A DNA stretch of 13,424 bases, taken from the NCBI GenBank assembly GCA_003550305.1, contig QKYT01001184.1:5750-19173 (forward strand), given 5' to 3'. This DNA is from Glomus cerebriforme (lineage: Eukaryota > Glomeromycota > Glomeromycetes > Glomerales > Glomeraceae). The notes under the pieces are model-generated. The model was not told where the DNA came from, did not search any database, and was given only the letters and a program-made list of their open reading frames with translations. Made by a program: the position numbers and the translations under genes. Below are positions 1-7,816 of this stretch, one piece after another (position 1 is the stretch's first letter; every line of letters begins with the position of its first letter).

Positions 1-200
1 TCAATCAATTTAATTAATAGAACAAGTTTCGTTACATTTTTACTACATTATTTTTAGTTGAATCAATTTAAGTCAATCAATTTAATTAATAGAACAAGTT
101 TTGTTACATTTTTTACTGTTTATTTTTAGTTGAATTAATTTAATTCAATCAATTTAATTAATAGAACAAGTTTTGTTACATTTTTTACTGCATTAAATCA
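1..200. repeat. 72-bp tandem repeat, about 2.8 copies, cut by the window start
   Basis: The unit beginning TCAATCAATTTAATTAATAG starts at 1, 73 and 145, an exact 72-bp period. Copies 1 and 2 differ by a few substitutions (for example AAGTTTCG versus AAGTTTTG, and TTTTTACTACATT versus TTTTTTACTGTTT). The third copy follows the pattern to about 193 and then breaks into related AATCAATTTAAAT words. The array probably continues to the left of the window. It has no coding potential; a minisatellite or subterminal repeat of a mobile element is possible. Confidence 0.85.
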
Positions 201-339
201 ATTTAAATCAATTAAATAGACTTTAAATGAGGTGTTTACCAAGTTTATTATTTCATGCACAAAATGGTTCAAAATAGAAAATTATCATATGTACTTAATA
301 AAAATTATTGACCAGATACTACTAATGCTATTAATATAA

Positions 340-890
340 CTAAAAAAAAGAACAAAAGTTCCATGTCTTTGCAACAAATGTGAAAGAAAATTGGTTGATC
401 CTCATACAAAAAAAAGATATGAATCAGCCGATAATGAAATTTTCTCACAAAGTTCTAATACAAATACATGTCAAAAAGATCAAGAAGTTTATGAAGACAT
501 AGATACTGATGAATCATCTCATTTAACTTCAATTGGAGTTTTGATGCAGGATATTGAACGATCTGTCAATACAGAAGAAAATTAGGATATAATGGAAGAT
601 GATTCGTATATTGACATTGATTTTGACTTTTTACCTCGAGAACGCACCTTAAGGTATACCGAATACTTGATTGAACTAATTAAACTATCCGAATCTGAGC
701 AAAGCACTGACATTTCGGCAAATAATAAACCAAATGAAATTTTTGAGAATTATTTTAAACTATCTGAATCTGAGTAAAGGCAAAGCACTGATAATAAACC
801 AAATGAAATTTTTGAGGATTATTCATGTCTTCCCTTAAAATCATTTTATAATGCAAATGTTATGCACAATTTTATTTATGATTTAATGAT
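340..890 (+). pseudogene. Broken acidic protein with N-terminal CxCxxC motif, possibly transposase-associated
   Basis: One plus-strand frame stays readable from 340 to about 890 but is interrupted by TAG at 583-585 and TAA at 775-777, both in the same frame. It begins without an ATG. Near the start, codons from 361 give PCLCNKCERKLVDPHTKKR, a C-x-C-x2-C motif followed by a basic stretch. Next come an acidic region (VYEDIDTDESS, MEDDSYIDIDFDF) and a duplicated LSESE-NNKPNEIFE segment (682-756 and 757-826). The Cys motif followed by a T-K-K-R-type stretch resembles the N-terminus of fungal KDZ/tnp2-type transposase proteins, but this is recognition by eye only. The in-frame stops and missing start indicate a decayed gene; 391 and 592 are not convincing starts of separate genes. 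A hypothetical host protein is an alternative. Confidence 0.55.
682..826 (+). repeat. In-frame tandem duplication inside the broken gene
   Basis: Copy 1 (682-756, 75 nt) and copy 2 (757 to about 826) both start AAACTATC[CT]GAATCTGAG and both contain AATAAACCAAATGAAATTTT. Copy 2 has a 6-nt insertion (TAAAGG) that creates the TAA stop at 775-777 and lacks 12 nt present in copy 1. Both changes are multiples of three, so the frame continues after the stop. Confidence 0.8.
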
Positions 891-1602
891 ATTTATTTAT
901 TGTTCTATATTTATATACATTTAAATTTATAACACATAATAATCTTCTGCTTACATAATTAAATATACCATTTATTTATTAAACACTAAAAGAACTGATA
1001 TTAACAATATCATATGGTTACAAATCATGGTGAAACAACATTTTTAAAGTTAGAGCGTCATGAAACTTAACAATTTTTCATTGCTCAAAAATTCACTACT
1101 AATAAAAGTTACTCAATATTTATTCAATCATGATAAAATTTAATATATTGTAACTTTGAGATAAAATGAAGTTATGTGTAAAATTTCACTATATATTATT
1201 ATGTAAATTATTTTTATTTGGCGAAAAAATGATTTTACAAAAAGTGATCAACATCATGCTGATCATCATAGTAAAAACATTTCCCTATGCCGATCCTTGA
1301 TATGACCACCGACTAATAATTGATTTTGCCCATGATGAAATATTTTAACAATGGCTTTTTAATTTTGCTAGAAAGTATATATAGTATGTAATATGTATGA
1401 ATAGATTGAATACCATATGTCATGACTTATAGAAAGGAAACAGTATAGTTCTTTTTTTTAAAAAAAATATGAAAACAATATGTAAACTGTATGATGATGT
1501 ACAAAAACTGTATGAATACAATATAAACTTTTTTTATAAGGAAATGTAGTTGTGATTATGCAAAAAAGGAGAGATACACATGCGAGGTAAAAATTTTGTT
1601 AA
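891..1602. other. AT-rich stretch without a recognisable gene
   Basis: No open frame of useful length and no splice-compatible series of frames was seen on either strand. It holds A/T homopolymers and an imperfect palindrome around TGATCA words near 1246-1268. The slightly GC-richer segment 1276-1312 does not translate into anything recognisable. Confidence 0.5.
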
Positions 1603-1861
1603 CCAAATTTCAATTTTCTATTTAATCAATTTTCTAAAATAGTAATTTTTTTATTAGTGAGGTTGACAAGAGGTAGAGGTGAAGGTGGAGGTAAAGGTGG
1701 TAGTGGAGGTGGTAGTAGTGGTGATAGTGGTAGTGGTGAAAATGGAGGTGGTAGAGGTGGTGGTAGAGGTGGAGGAGTGAAGGACTGAAGGTGATGGTGA
1801 AGATGAAGGTAGTGGTAGTGGAAATGAAAGTAGTGATAGTGAAGGTGGTGGTAATGAGTAG
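1603..1861 (+). pseudogene. Gly/Ser/Glu-rich low-complexity coding remnant, frameshifted
   Basis: The plus strand from about 1669 to 1861 is built of GGT, GGA, GAA, AGT and AGA triplets with a single C (1785) in roughly 190 nt. The frame open from 1603 encodes an RGG/GS-rich run and stops at TGA 1786-1788. The frame open from 1781 continues the same style (EGDGEDEGSGSG) and stops at TAG 1859-1861. Together they read like the C-terminus of a Gly-rich protein, possibly RGG-type and RNA-binding, split by one frameshift around 1771-1790. No ATG is in frame with the first part. The antisense His/Pro/Leu-rich frames here are shadows of the triplet repeat. A plain trinucleotide satellite that was never coding is the alternative. 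Confidence 0.45.
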
Positions 1862-2003
1862 GGTACATTTAAGACATAATAAACATATAGGACAAGTGTT
1901 TGAGCGATATTTTAATGTTGCCATTTCTTGTATAGATATAAAGCTGAATAAAAAAAAATACCGGAAATTCACAAAAAAAAAAAAAAAANAANAAACTGAA
2001 AAA
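1862..2003 (+). other. 3'-UTR-like segment ending in AATAAA and a poly-A run with two Ns
   Basis: Downstream of the Gly-rich frame, AATAAA lies at 1947-1952 and an A run starts at 1973, about 20 nt later, which is the usual spacing between a polyadenylation signal and a tail. The run contains ambiguous bases at 1989 and 1992, so its length and sequence are not reliable. This could be the 3' end of a retroposed transcript, or a genuine genomic polyadenylation signal beside a chance A tract. Confidence 0.35.
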
Positions 2004-2017
2004 TTACTGTAAGCAAA

Positions 2018-2145
2018 AATTTATTGAATATGAGAAAATTACAGCAAAATGTCTTATTGAACAGCAAGTAAAATAAACATGAAAAAAAATGTATTGAACA
2101 CGAAAAAAAATTAGAATACTATTTTTATTGAATATGTAAAAATTA
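2018..2145 (+). repeat. Four imperfect ATTGAA(T/C)A repeats
   Basis: TTATTGAATATGAGAAAATT (about 2021), CTTATTGAACAGCAAGTAAA (about 2053), TGTATTGAACACGAAAAAAA (about 2091) and TTTATTGAATATGTAAAAAT (about 2126) are variants of one word at irregular 32-38-nt spacing. The first two read in frame as FIEYEK and LIEQQVK before a TAA, so this may be a coding fossil. The spacing argues against a clean satellite. Confidence 0.4.
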
Positions 2146-2224
2146 TTATTTTGTATTTATCAACGCTATTTTATTTGTCTACATGCAAAAAAAAATTAAA
2201 ACAAATAATAACAATAATACAATC

Positions 2225-2304
2225 ATATGGATATGATGGATATGCAGATATGTAGATATTAAACATGCAACTGAATTTGACTGAATGTGACTGACTGCAG
2301 CTGA
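2225..2304 (+). repeat. Short GATATG and 10-bp CTGAAT(T/G)TGA repeats
   Basis: Variants of GATATG recur between 2225 and 2259. From 2271 a 10-bp period follows: CTGAATTTGA, CTGAATGTGA, CTGACTGCAG, CTGA. No coding meaning was seen. Confidence 0.6.
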
Positions 2305-3125
2305 AAAATTTTGCAGGAATTATGTAAATCCCCAGATAAATAGTAAAAAAGAGGGTGACTATCTCTACTGAAAATTTTTTTTTAAAATGTGAGGGTAATA
2401 CCAGTGATGAAAATGTCACGTCACGACGAGAAAATCTGTAAATATATAGTACGAAAAACATGATCAATATTTATTTATATTTATTATTTTAATTTTACAA
2501 TAAACACCCGACAGTAGTTTTTAACAGTTTGGCTGATTTTAAAAACTTCACTTTTTTTCTCATTAGCGTTCATGGTATAATATATCTGGCATTTAAGATT
2601 AAGAATTAAATACCAATTAACGAAATTCAAAAGAAATTTGTAAAAGAAGGAGATTAAACGAACCTCGAATAATGTGCAAATTTAATAAATGGTTTCATTT
2701 CATCTGATTGCTGTTGTCAATATATTCAGTTTGATTGATTAAAAGATACTGAGCTGTTGTAGAAGGAAGGACTATTTCTATTGACAACTATTTTCAAGAA
2801 TATCTTGCTCTTTGACTCAAAGATTGTCTTTTTTTTTTAATTCATTTTGTGAATTAACTATTACCGCCTAATTTCATTTATTTATGGTCAATTACAAATA
2901 ATATCCTTGCTCAATTATTTACTTGAACCCTTGATATGATCAATTAAAAAAAAGGATCCCGATTAATACTTGAGTAGCAGCAGCTTCTATAAAGCAACCC
3001 ATGCTGCGACATTTTATACTTCATCAATGATAAACTTTAACAATAAGCGTAGCCCTGTAAAAAAAATGATGTTTGTAATCCAAAAGTTTGTTCATATGAT
3101 AAACTCATTTGATCAGTTCAACTAT
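2305..3125. other. Gene-poor stretch, possibly holding the decayed C-terminal part of the BTB gene
   Basis: No intact frame. On the minus strand, short pieces near 2930-3120 could belong to the region downstream of the BTB domain (for example KFIIDEV, then stops), but none is recognisable enough to call. A GTCACGTCACGACG word lies at 2414-2427. Confidence 0.35.
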
Positions 3126-3407
3126 AATTAATCCTGTATAAGTATATTCTAATATAATCATCATTCTGGCGGAATTAATTGTTGGTAAAGAAATTTGTTT
3201 TTCATAACTTTTTTTCATCCCATTATAAAGTAGTCTGTCAAATACTTCGGATCTTGCAGCTAAATTGCTCTACAACCATATAATTACTTTTCATCTTCAC
3301 ATAAAATTTCTATATCGCTATAATCCATCGGTCCAACTAATTTCTGATAGTCAAAGTTCTTTCTCCAACCATTGCCCGTAATCAATTAAGTTATTATAAG
3401 ATTTTCT
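3126..3407 (-). pseudogene. BTB/POZ domain protein remnant
   Basis: Reading the minus strand, three frames join into one BTB/POZ domain. Frame A (from 3407) gives KSYNNLIDYGQWLEKEL and then TGA at 3351-3353. After a shift near 3331-3336, frame B gives GPMDYSDIEILCEDEK, a TAA at 3284-3286, then LYGCRAI. A further one-base loss near 3263 leads to frame C with LAARSEVFDRLLYNGM, SYEKQISLP and IILEYTYTGLI, ending about 3126. The A-I-L-A-A-R-S-x-V-F core followed by a YTG segment is characteristic of BTB domains, which mediate dimerisation and often recruit cullin-3 ubiquitin ligases. The style matches the BTB proteins I associate with Rhizophagus. Two stops, two frameshifts and loss of everything after YTGLI mean no functional product. 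Confidence 0.8.
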
Positions 3408-3410
3408 TGA

Positions 3411-3749
3411 TCAAATTATAATATCTAATAAAAACCTTCTACATTTCTCTAATATATTTTTTTTTAAATTATACTCGCAATCAATATTAAATATCCATCT
3501 TTCAGCCCTCTCCAAACTTCAATTATCATACCTTTGTACCTAAAAATTCTCAACATCCAGATTCTTAACATACAGATAAATCCAATCTTTAACCCGTTCA
3601 TCCTATTGTCTATGAGAATATTTGACATAAATTTAATGCTGCTATATACACAATGCAATTATTCGATTTTGGACGTTAATAATCAACCATTATTTAAAAT
3701 TAATATTTGATAAGGCAAATAAATAAATATTCAGTCAACATAAAAAAAA
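3411..3749. other. AT-rich spacer between the BTB remnant and the kinase 3' end
   Basis: It contains a minus-strand frame (3658-3464, 64 codons) rich in Ile/Met with no recognisable motif. It could be a fossil piece upstream of the BTB remnant or chance; I do not call it a gene. The distal part (3660-3749) probably includes the kinase 3' UTR. Confidence 0.4.
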
Positions 3750-5219
3750 TTATTTATTAATCATTTTGATCTTGGTCTCCAGGTCATGTAAATCAATTAA
3801 TTGTAAATTTGAGGCTAGAATAAAGCACAATTAGAAAAGTATAAAATAAATACAATCAAAATAAATTAATGTTAAGATATTTTACCTTCTGAAACTTGAC
3901 TATAACTAATCAAACGACTAGTATAAATTGCTCCAGGATGAAGTGTTGATCCAAAAGAAGATTCTTTTGAGTCAAAATTATCTGCATCAATAAAATCCTT
4001 AGCCATTCCTACATCTTCATAAACAATTTTCTTTAAACCAAAATTAGAAAATTGCTTAGGATTTGGTTTTTCATAACGCCAATTTCTAATAATTTCTAGT
4101 ATTTCTTTTGATGAAGGTCTATTTATTGGATTAGCGTCAAGACATTTACTTACTAAATCAATATAACATTTTGGTGTTCCTTTGGCCATTTTTGGTCTTA
4201 AACCTTTGCAAATTTCTAACGCAAGATGTACATCATGTGGTACATCTTCATAAGGTGGTTTTCCAGTTGATACTTCTACCATAATCATACCAAAACTATA
4301 AATATCACTTGCGAAGGTATATGGCTTTTTATTTAATATTTCAGGTGCTATATAAGGAAGCACTCCACATACAGGCATAGAATTAGAAGAATTATTAACT
4401 GATTTTGCAAGTCCCAAGTCAGTAATTTTTGCATCCCAATAACCCCTATAATAAAATTGAAGTACATTTCCACTATGTAAGTCTTGATGGATATAGTTTC
4501 TATCATGAATAAATTCAAGATTACTTATAATACTAAGCAAGATTTCTAATTTATCCTCCCATTTTAACTCTAAAAATTTTTTTTTAAGAAAATCCCTTAA
4601 ACTACCATCGGTTGAATATTCTAAAACCATCATAAATTCATTTGTATTTGGATCCCTTGTTATACCATAAAGTTGCGTAACATGAAAGCTAGCATAATTA
4701 CATTCGTGATGTATTTTTATCTAAATATATAAACAATTATTATAAATTATTTAATAATTAAAATAACTGACAATAAAAAAAATTTTTTACCTCGTTAATA
4801 AAAGCTGTCATATCTGAATTTTTAAGTTTTTTAAGTGCAACTTTAATAGGACTAGTACGAATCTTTTTTTTATTAAATTTGGGCACTCCATCCAACCATG
4901 TAGCGGAATAAATTTTAGAAAACCCCCCTTCTCCAATAGATTCAATATTTTCAAACCTATCATAAGGTATCCATTCCAAATTATCATGATTATGTAATGT
5001 CTGTTTTTGTCTTTCACAGATAAAATTATCCATTTCCTTATTTCCACTTCCTCTTCCTTCTCTTATAAATCGGCCAGGATCGCATTTATTACACCATGCA
5101 TATCCAGTATTTGGTTCTTTACAATGAGGACATATACCACAGTCTTTAATTCGTTTTCTTAAATATTTTAAAAAAAAAAGTCTTAATTTATCTGTTTTTT
5201 TCAGGTCCTTATCATCCAT
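3750..5219 (-). CDS. Tyrosine-kinase-like protein kinase with N-terminal Cys cluster, three exons
   Basis: Spliced from exons 5219-4791, 4720-3886 and 3814-3750, giving 442 residues plus TAA. Introns 4721-4790 (70 bp) and 3815-3885 (71 bp) start GTAAAA and end TTAG and CTAG. Joining exons 1 and 2 restores FINEIKIHHEC around helix C. Without the second splice the frame would stop at 3872; splicing adds a 21-residue tail ending MINK. Residues 27-46 hold C-x2-C-x2-C and C-x2-C (C27, C30, C33, C43, C46), a possible zinc-binding knuckle. The kinase domain spans about 90-355: Gly loop IGEGGFS (95-101), VALK lysine K130, helix C Glu143, catalytic loop IHQDLHSGN (D223, N228), DLG (244-246), PYIAPE (265-270), DIYSFG (282-287), Arg344. 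All catalytic residues are present, so phosphotransfer to Ser/Thr or Tyr is likely; HRD is HQD and DFG is DLG. It is the first ATG after an in-frame TAA about 40 nt upstream. Substrate unknown; a cytosolic signalling role is inferred. Confidence 0.92.
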
Positions 5220-5591
5220 TTTATAGAAAACTTGACAATAAAAGACGCATACGACGAAATATTAAACGAAGCAAACTGAACAAAAGTACGATTTTTTCTT
5301 TATTTTATTTTAATGTTGCGTAACACAACATAACTGATTGTCTAATTTCTTAATTAGAATTCATTCAAATATTTAAGGGGCTTAGTTTTAGTTTCAGGTG
5401 GTACAGGTGGTAGTTAACTATTCGCTTCAATCTAAATATAGTAAGAATTGACAAATACAACGCAAATAACAAATATATTTTAAAAATACCAAATTTAGTG
5501 CTGCTTTTTTAATATTTACAATTTTTTTTTTAAGAGAAGATTTTGAAATATAAATAAATAAAAAAAGGTGTAATAGAAAAATACTCAATAT
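5220..5591. promoter_or_regulatory. Spacer between kinase start and minus-strand Myb gene; presumed kinase promoter
   Basis: Both flanking genes read on the minus strand, so this 372-bp spacer should hold the Myb transcript end and the kinase promoter. An inverted repeat TGTTGCGTAACACAACA lies at 5314-5330 and includes TTGCGTAA, similar to bZIP/C-EBP-type sites; binding is only inferred. No TATA box at a normal distance is obvious. TATAAAATGG directly overlaps the start codon and is too close to serve as one. Confidence 0.35.
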
Positions 5592-6413
5592 TTATACTAT
5601 TATCAACGAAGTTGAATAACGTGGACAATATGCCTCGTTACGCTCCGGACAATTTTGGTCAATAACATTTAAAGAATTGCTATAGTCATAATAAAAATTT
5701 TCCTTTTGTTCCGGCTCTTTAGCTCTATTCTTTGCTTGTTTCTTTTCTTCAACTTTATTTTTTCCTGAAAACTTCCAAAATTTTGATTTATTATTTTTAT
5801 GACTGTACGATTTATTATTTTTATGACTGTATGATTTATTATTTTTATGACTGTATACTAATCAAAGAAGAAATATAGATTTAATATAAGATTTTTTATT
5901 TCAAAAATCATCAAATACTAATTATAAATAAGGTTTACTTACATTGTGGATCGAGGTAATTCTTCCAACTAATTAATTTATAAAAAAAAAAAAAAAAATT
6001 AATTCGGTTTGGAAAATACGATAGAAATAATTTTATTCGCCACACTGTGCGCTATCATTATCATCACGTCCTATTTGTATTTAATATTCCATTAAATATC
6101 ACTGGACACGTGAATAATTTACTTGATAATTTTGGCCAGCATTATAAATAATGTTGGTAAAGCGACAAACAATAGGGCGTGATGAATACATTGACCATAT
6201 ACTTACTGATTAGAAATTTGTTTTGCTGTATAATTCGGTATTTTCTTGCTAATTCTTTCAAACCGATCATCGAGGTGTCCCCATATTTTCATATAGTGCC
6301 TGATAAGTTTATTAGACTATAAGAAAAGACATCATATCGTTAATAATGAATTATATATATATTTTTTTTTTGAAAGAAAAAAATTGACATACTTCATCAT
6401 CAAACGATGGCAT
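5592..6413 (-). CDS. Single-repeat Myb-type protein with octapeptide repeats, four exons
   Basis: Exons 6413-6393 (21 nt), 6316-6207 (110), 5968-5943 (26) and 5857-5592 (266) join to 140 residues plus TAA. Donors are GTATGT, GTAAGT and GTAAGT, and all acceptors end TAG. Residues 1-53 form one Myb-like helix-turn-helix: the aromatic positions are F4, F26 and W45, and KQISNHWKNYLDPQ (39-52) matches the recognition helix of Myb R2 repeats (KQ-x-x-x-x-W-x-N-x-L-N/D-P). Where the paralogue starts a second repeat, this protein has three perfect copies of YSHKNNKS (54-77), then a basic Lys-rich stretch (78-105) and a Tyr/Asn tail ending STSLIIV. With one repeat, DNA binding alone may be weak; it could dimerise or act as a dominant modulator of the paralogue (inference). 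Residues 8-53 are 30/46 identical to the plus-strand copy. Intron 2 (5969-6206, 238 bp) is much longer than the paralogue's 86 bp. Confidence 0.8.
5784..5855 (-). repeat. Three 24-bp tandem units encoding YSHKNNKS
   Basis: Units at 5855-5832, 5831-5808 and 5807-5784 are identical except for one third-position change (TCA/TCG, both Ser). The near identity indicates recent expansion or homogenisation. They begin right after the splice junction of exon 4. Confidence 0.95.
6061..6185. mobile_element. 125-bp MITE-like inverted-repeat element inside a Myb intron
   Basis: TCATCACGTCCTATT at 6061-6075 and AATAGGGCGTGATGA at 6171-6185 are reverse complements with one mismatch in 15. The inside has no coding potential but carries a second hairpin (CCAGCATTA / TAATGTTGG, about 6136-6158) and a CACGTG palindrome near 6108-6113. 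The element lies wholly within intron 2 of the minus-strand Myb gene and roughly accounts for its extra length relative to the paralogue. This fits a non-autonomous DNA transposon (MITE). No clear target-site duplication is visible, so the exact ends are uncertain. A structured intronic RNA is an alternative reading. Confidence 0.65.
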
Positions 6414-6933
6414 TATTTTATAATGATATAAGTGACTTTGAATTTAGTTGTAGTGTGAAAGGAAATTAATTATAAGTAATTTTTAGAAATAATAATAGAA
6501 AATTTTTTTTTTTGAATCTTAAAAAAAAATGAAATACATCGTTTAAATATCTTTCACCCAATATTATTATTTATTTGTTTTCAAGTGATGCTTTTTAGTT
6601 TGGTTTAGCATACGATCTTAAAATCTCTTTTACCTTTTTTATCGAAAATATCATTTCTCCTGCATCTTGTGATCATGCGGACGAAATTTTATCATAATAA
6701 TTACCCTAATATAGAATAGATTAATTTTTAAATGAAAGAATTTTGGATCAAGGATCGACAAGGATCGCACATTGTTTATTAAGATATTATGCAATTTTGT
6801 GTTGATAATATTTGTAGTGCAAAAATGTACACTAGCAGTCTTTTTTTAGGACACTCATTTTGTTCACAATAGTATCAAAGAAATAAGGTTAATCAGAGAC
6901 CATCAATTCGGTAATACATTGACGCAATCTTGC

Positions 6934-6988
6934 AAAAAAAAATAAATAAATAAATAAAAAATAAATAAAATAAAAATAAAAATAAAAT
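6934..6988. repeat. AAATA low-complexity tract
   Basis: The stretch consists of AAATA/AAAATA words with almost no other bases. It is a simple repeat with no other signal. Confidence 0.85.
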
Positions 6989-7147
6989 CGTAAAGATAAA
7001 TAAAATTTATTGATATTTTTGATATTTTGGAATAAAAATATAATATATATATTTGATTATTGGATATTGAGCTCATCGAAACAGGACTACAGCGAAAAAG
7101 TATCAACAATAATATACATAATTAACATAATATTTTAATATTAATTA

Positions 7148-7168
7148 TCTCTCTCTCTATATATATAC
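7148..7168. repeat. (TC)n(TA)n compound microsatellite
   Basis: About five TC dinucleotides run directly into five TA dinucleotides in the Myb-Myb spacer. Confidence 0.85.
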
Positions 7169-7816
7169 AGTATATGATCTATTTAACCTGTCGATTTTGG
7201 GCGACGGCAATGTTGGCGCCAGAAATTTATGGTGAAACATCAGTCATCAGTGTATACCTTATCTTTTTTGTAATAAATCATGCAATTGTTTGAGATAAAG
7301 TACAATTTTTAATTCACATTTTAAATAAACAATACATTATTTTAATTGCCCAATGAATGGCATTTTTGGAAATCTTTCCTAAATAAAAAATAATTAAAAT
7401 TATTGTTGATAAGGCGTTTATCCTGATATTTTTATTTTTATTGAACGAAGATATGATTTCATTGATGACGATCCATTTTGATCATTAAATCATCTTGTGT
7501 AAATGCTTAAATAATTATGCATTGTTGAGAGATTCGGAACCCGTATTTATTTAAAAATGAAATTTATCAAAATGGGAAACAAGACAAAGAGATTTTAAAA
7601 AGATCAATAGATCAATTGCATAACAAATTAATTCATTGGTTATTGGTGGATGGATGAAACGTGGGAGATTACATTAGCAAAAAAAAAGGAGCATTAATAT
7701 TTTATTTCACTGTCCTTAAAAAATAATATCAAATAATAATTACAATTTTTTTTTATTTAAACGGCCTCTATCATTTTTCGTAGAAATTCTTTTTTTTTTC
7801 TTTATCCATAAAGATC

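Larger units (their letters stand above)
6414..7816. promoter_or_regulatory. 1.4-kb divergent spacer between the two Myb-type genes
   Basis: Both Myb genes are transcribed outward from this region, so it should contain both promoters. It has no recognisable gene. It holds an AAATA-rich low-complexity run at 6934-6988, a (TC)n(TA)n microsatellite at 7148-7168, and an AAGGATCG direct repeat near 6751-6768. A GC-richer patch at 7195-7260 includes GTTGGCGCC. The minus-strand open frame over 6903-7109 is an Ile/Phe/Tyr-rich artefact of the AAATA tract. Confidence 0.5.

Noticed and set aside
1626..1972. His/Pro/Thr-rich minus-strand open frames
   Set aside because: They are antisense shadows of the GGT/GGA triplet tract, with no start context or domain.
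2171..2467. 98-codon minus-strand frame with hydrophobic residues
   Set aside because: Composition follows the AT-rich and GATATG-repeat DNA; no motif, and it crosses simple repeats.
4808..5047. Alternative minus-strand frame inside kinase exon 1
   Set aside because: It overlaps the kinase coding sequence, whose frame carries the Gly loop and invariant Lys.
6903..7109. 68-codon minus-strand frame resembling a membrane peptide
   Set aside because: The Ile/Phe/Tyr run is the translation of the AAATA low-complexity tract.
7195..7260. Possible LTR end and primer-binding site (TGTTGGCGCCAGAAATTT)
   Set aside because: No second LTR copy, no polypurine tract and no gag/pol coding in the window. 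A GGCGCCAACC word at 10560 is inverted and only 9 bp matches.
7518..7560. tRNA-like T-loop (GGTTCCGAATC on the minus strand)
   Set aside because: The flanking bases do not form a T-stem and no acceptor or anticodon arm can be placed.
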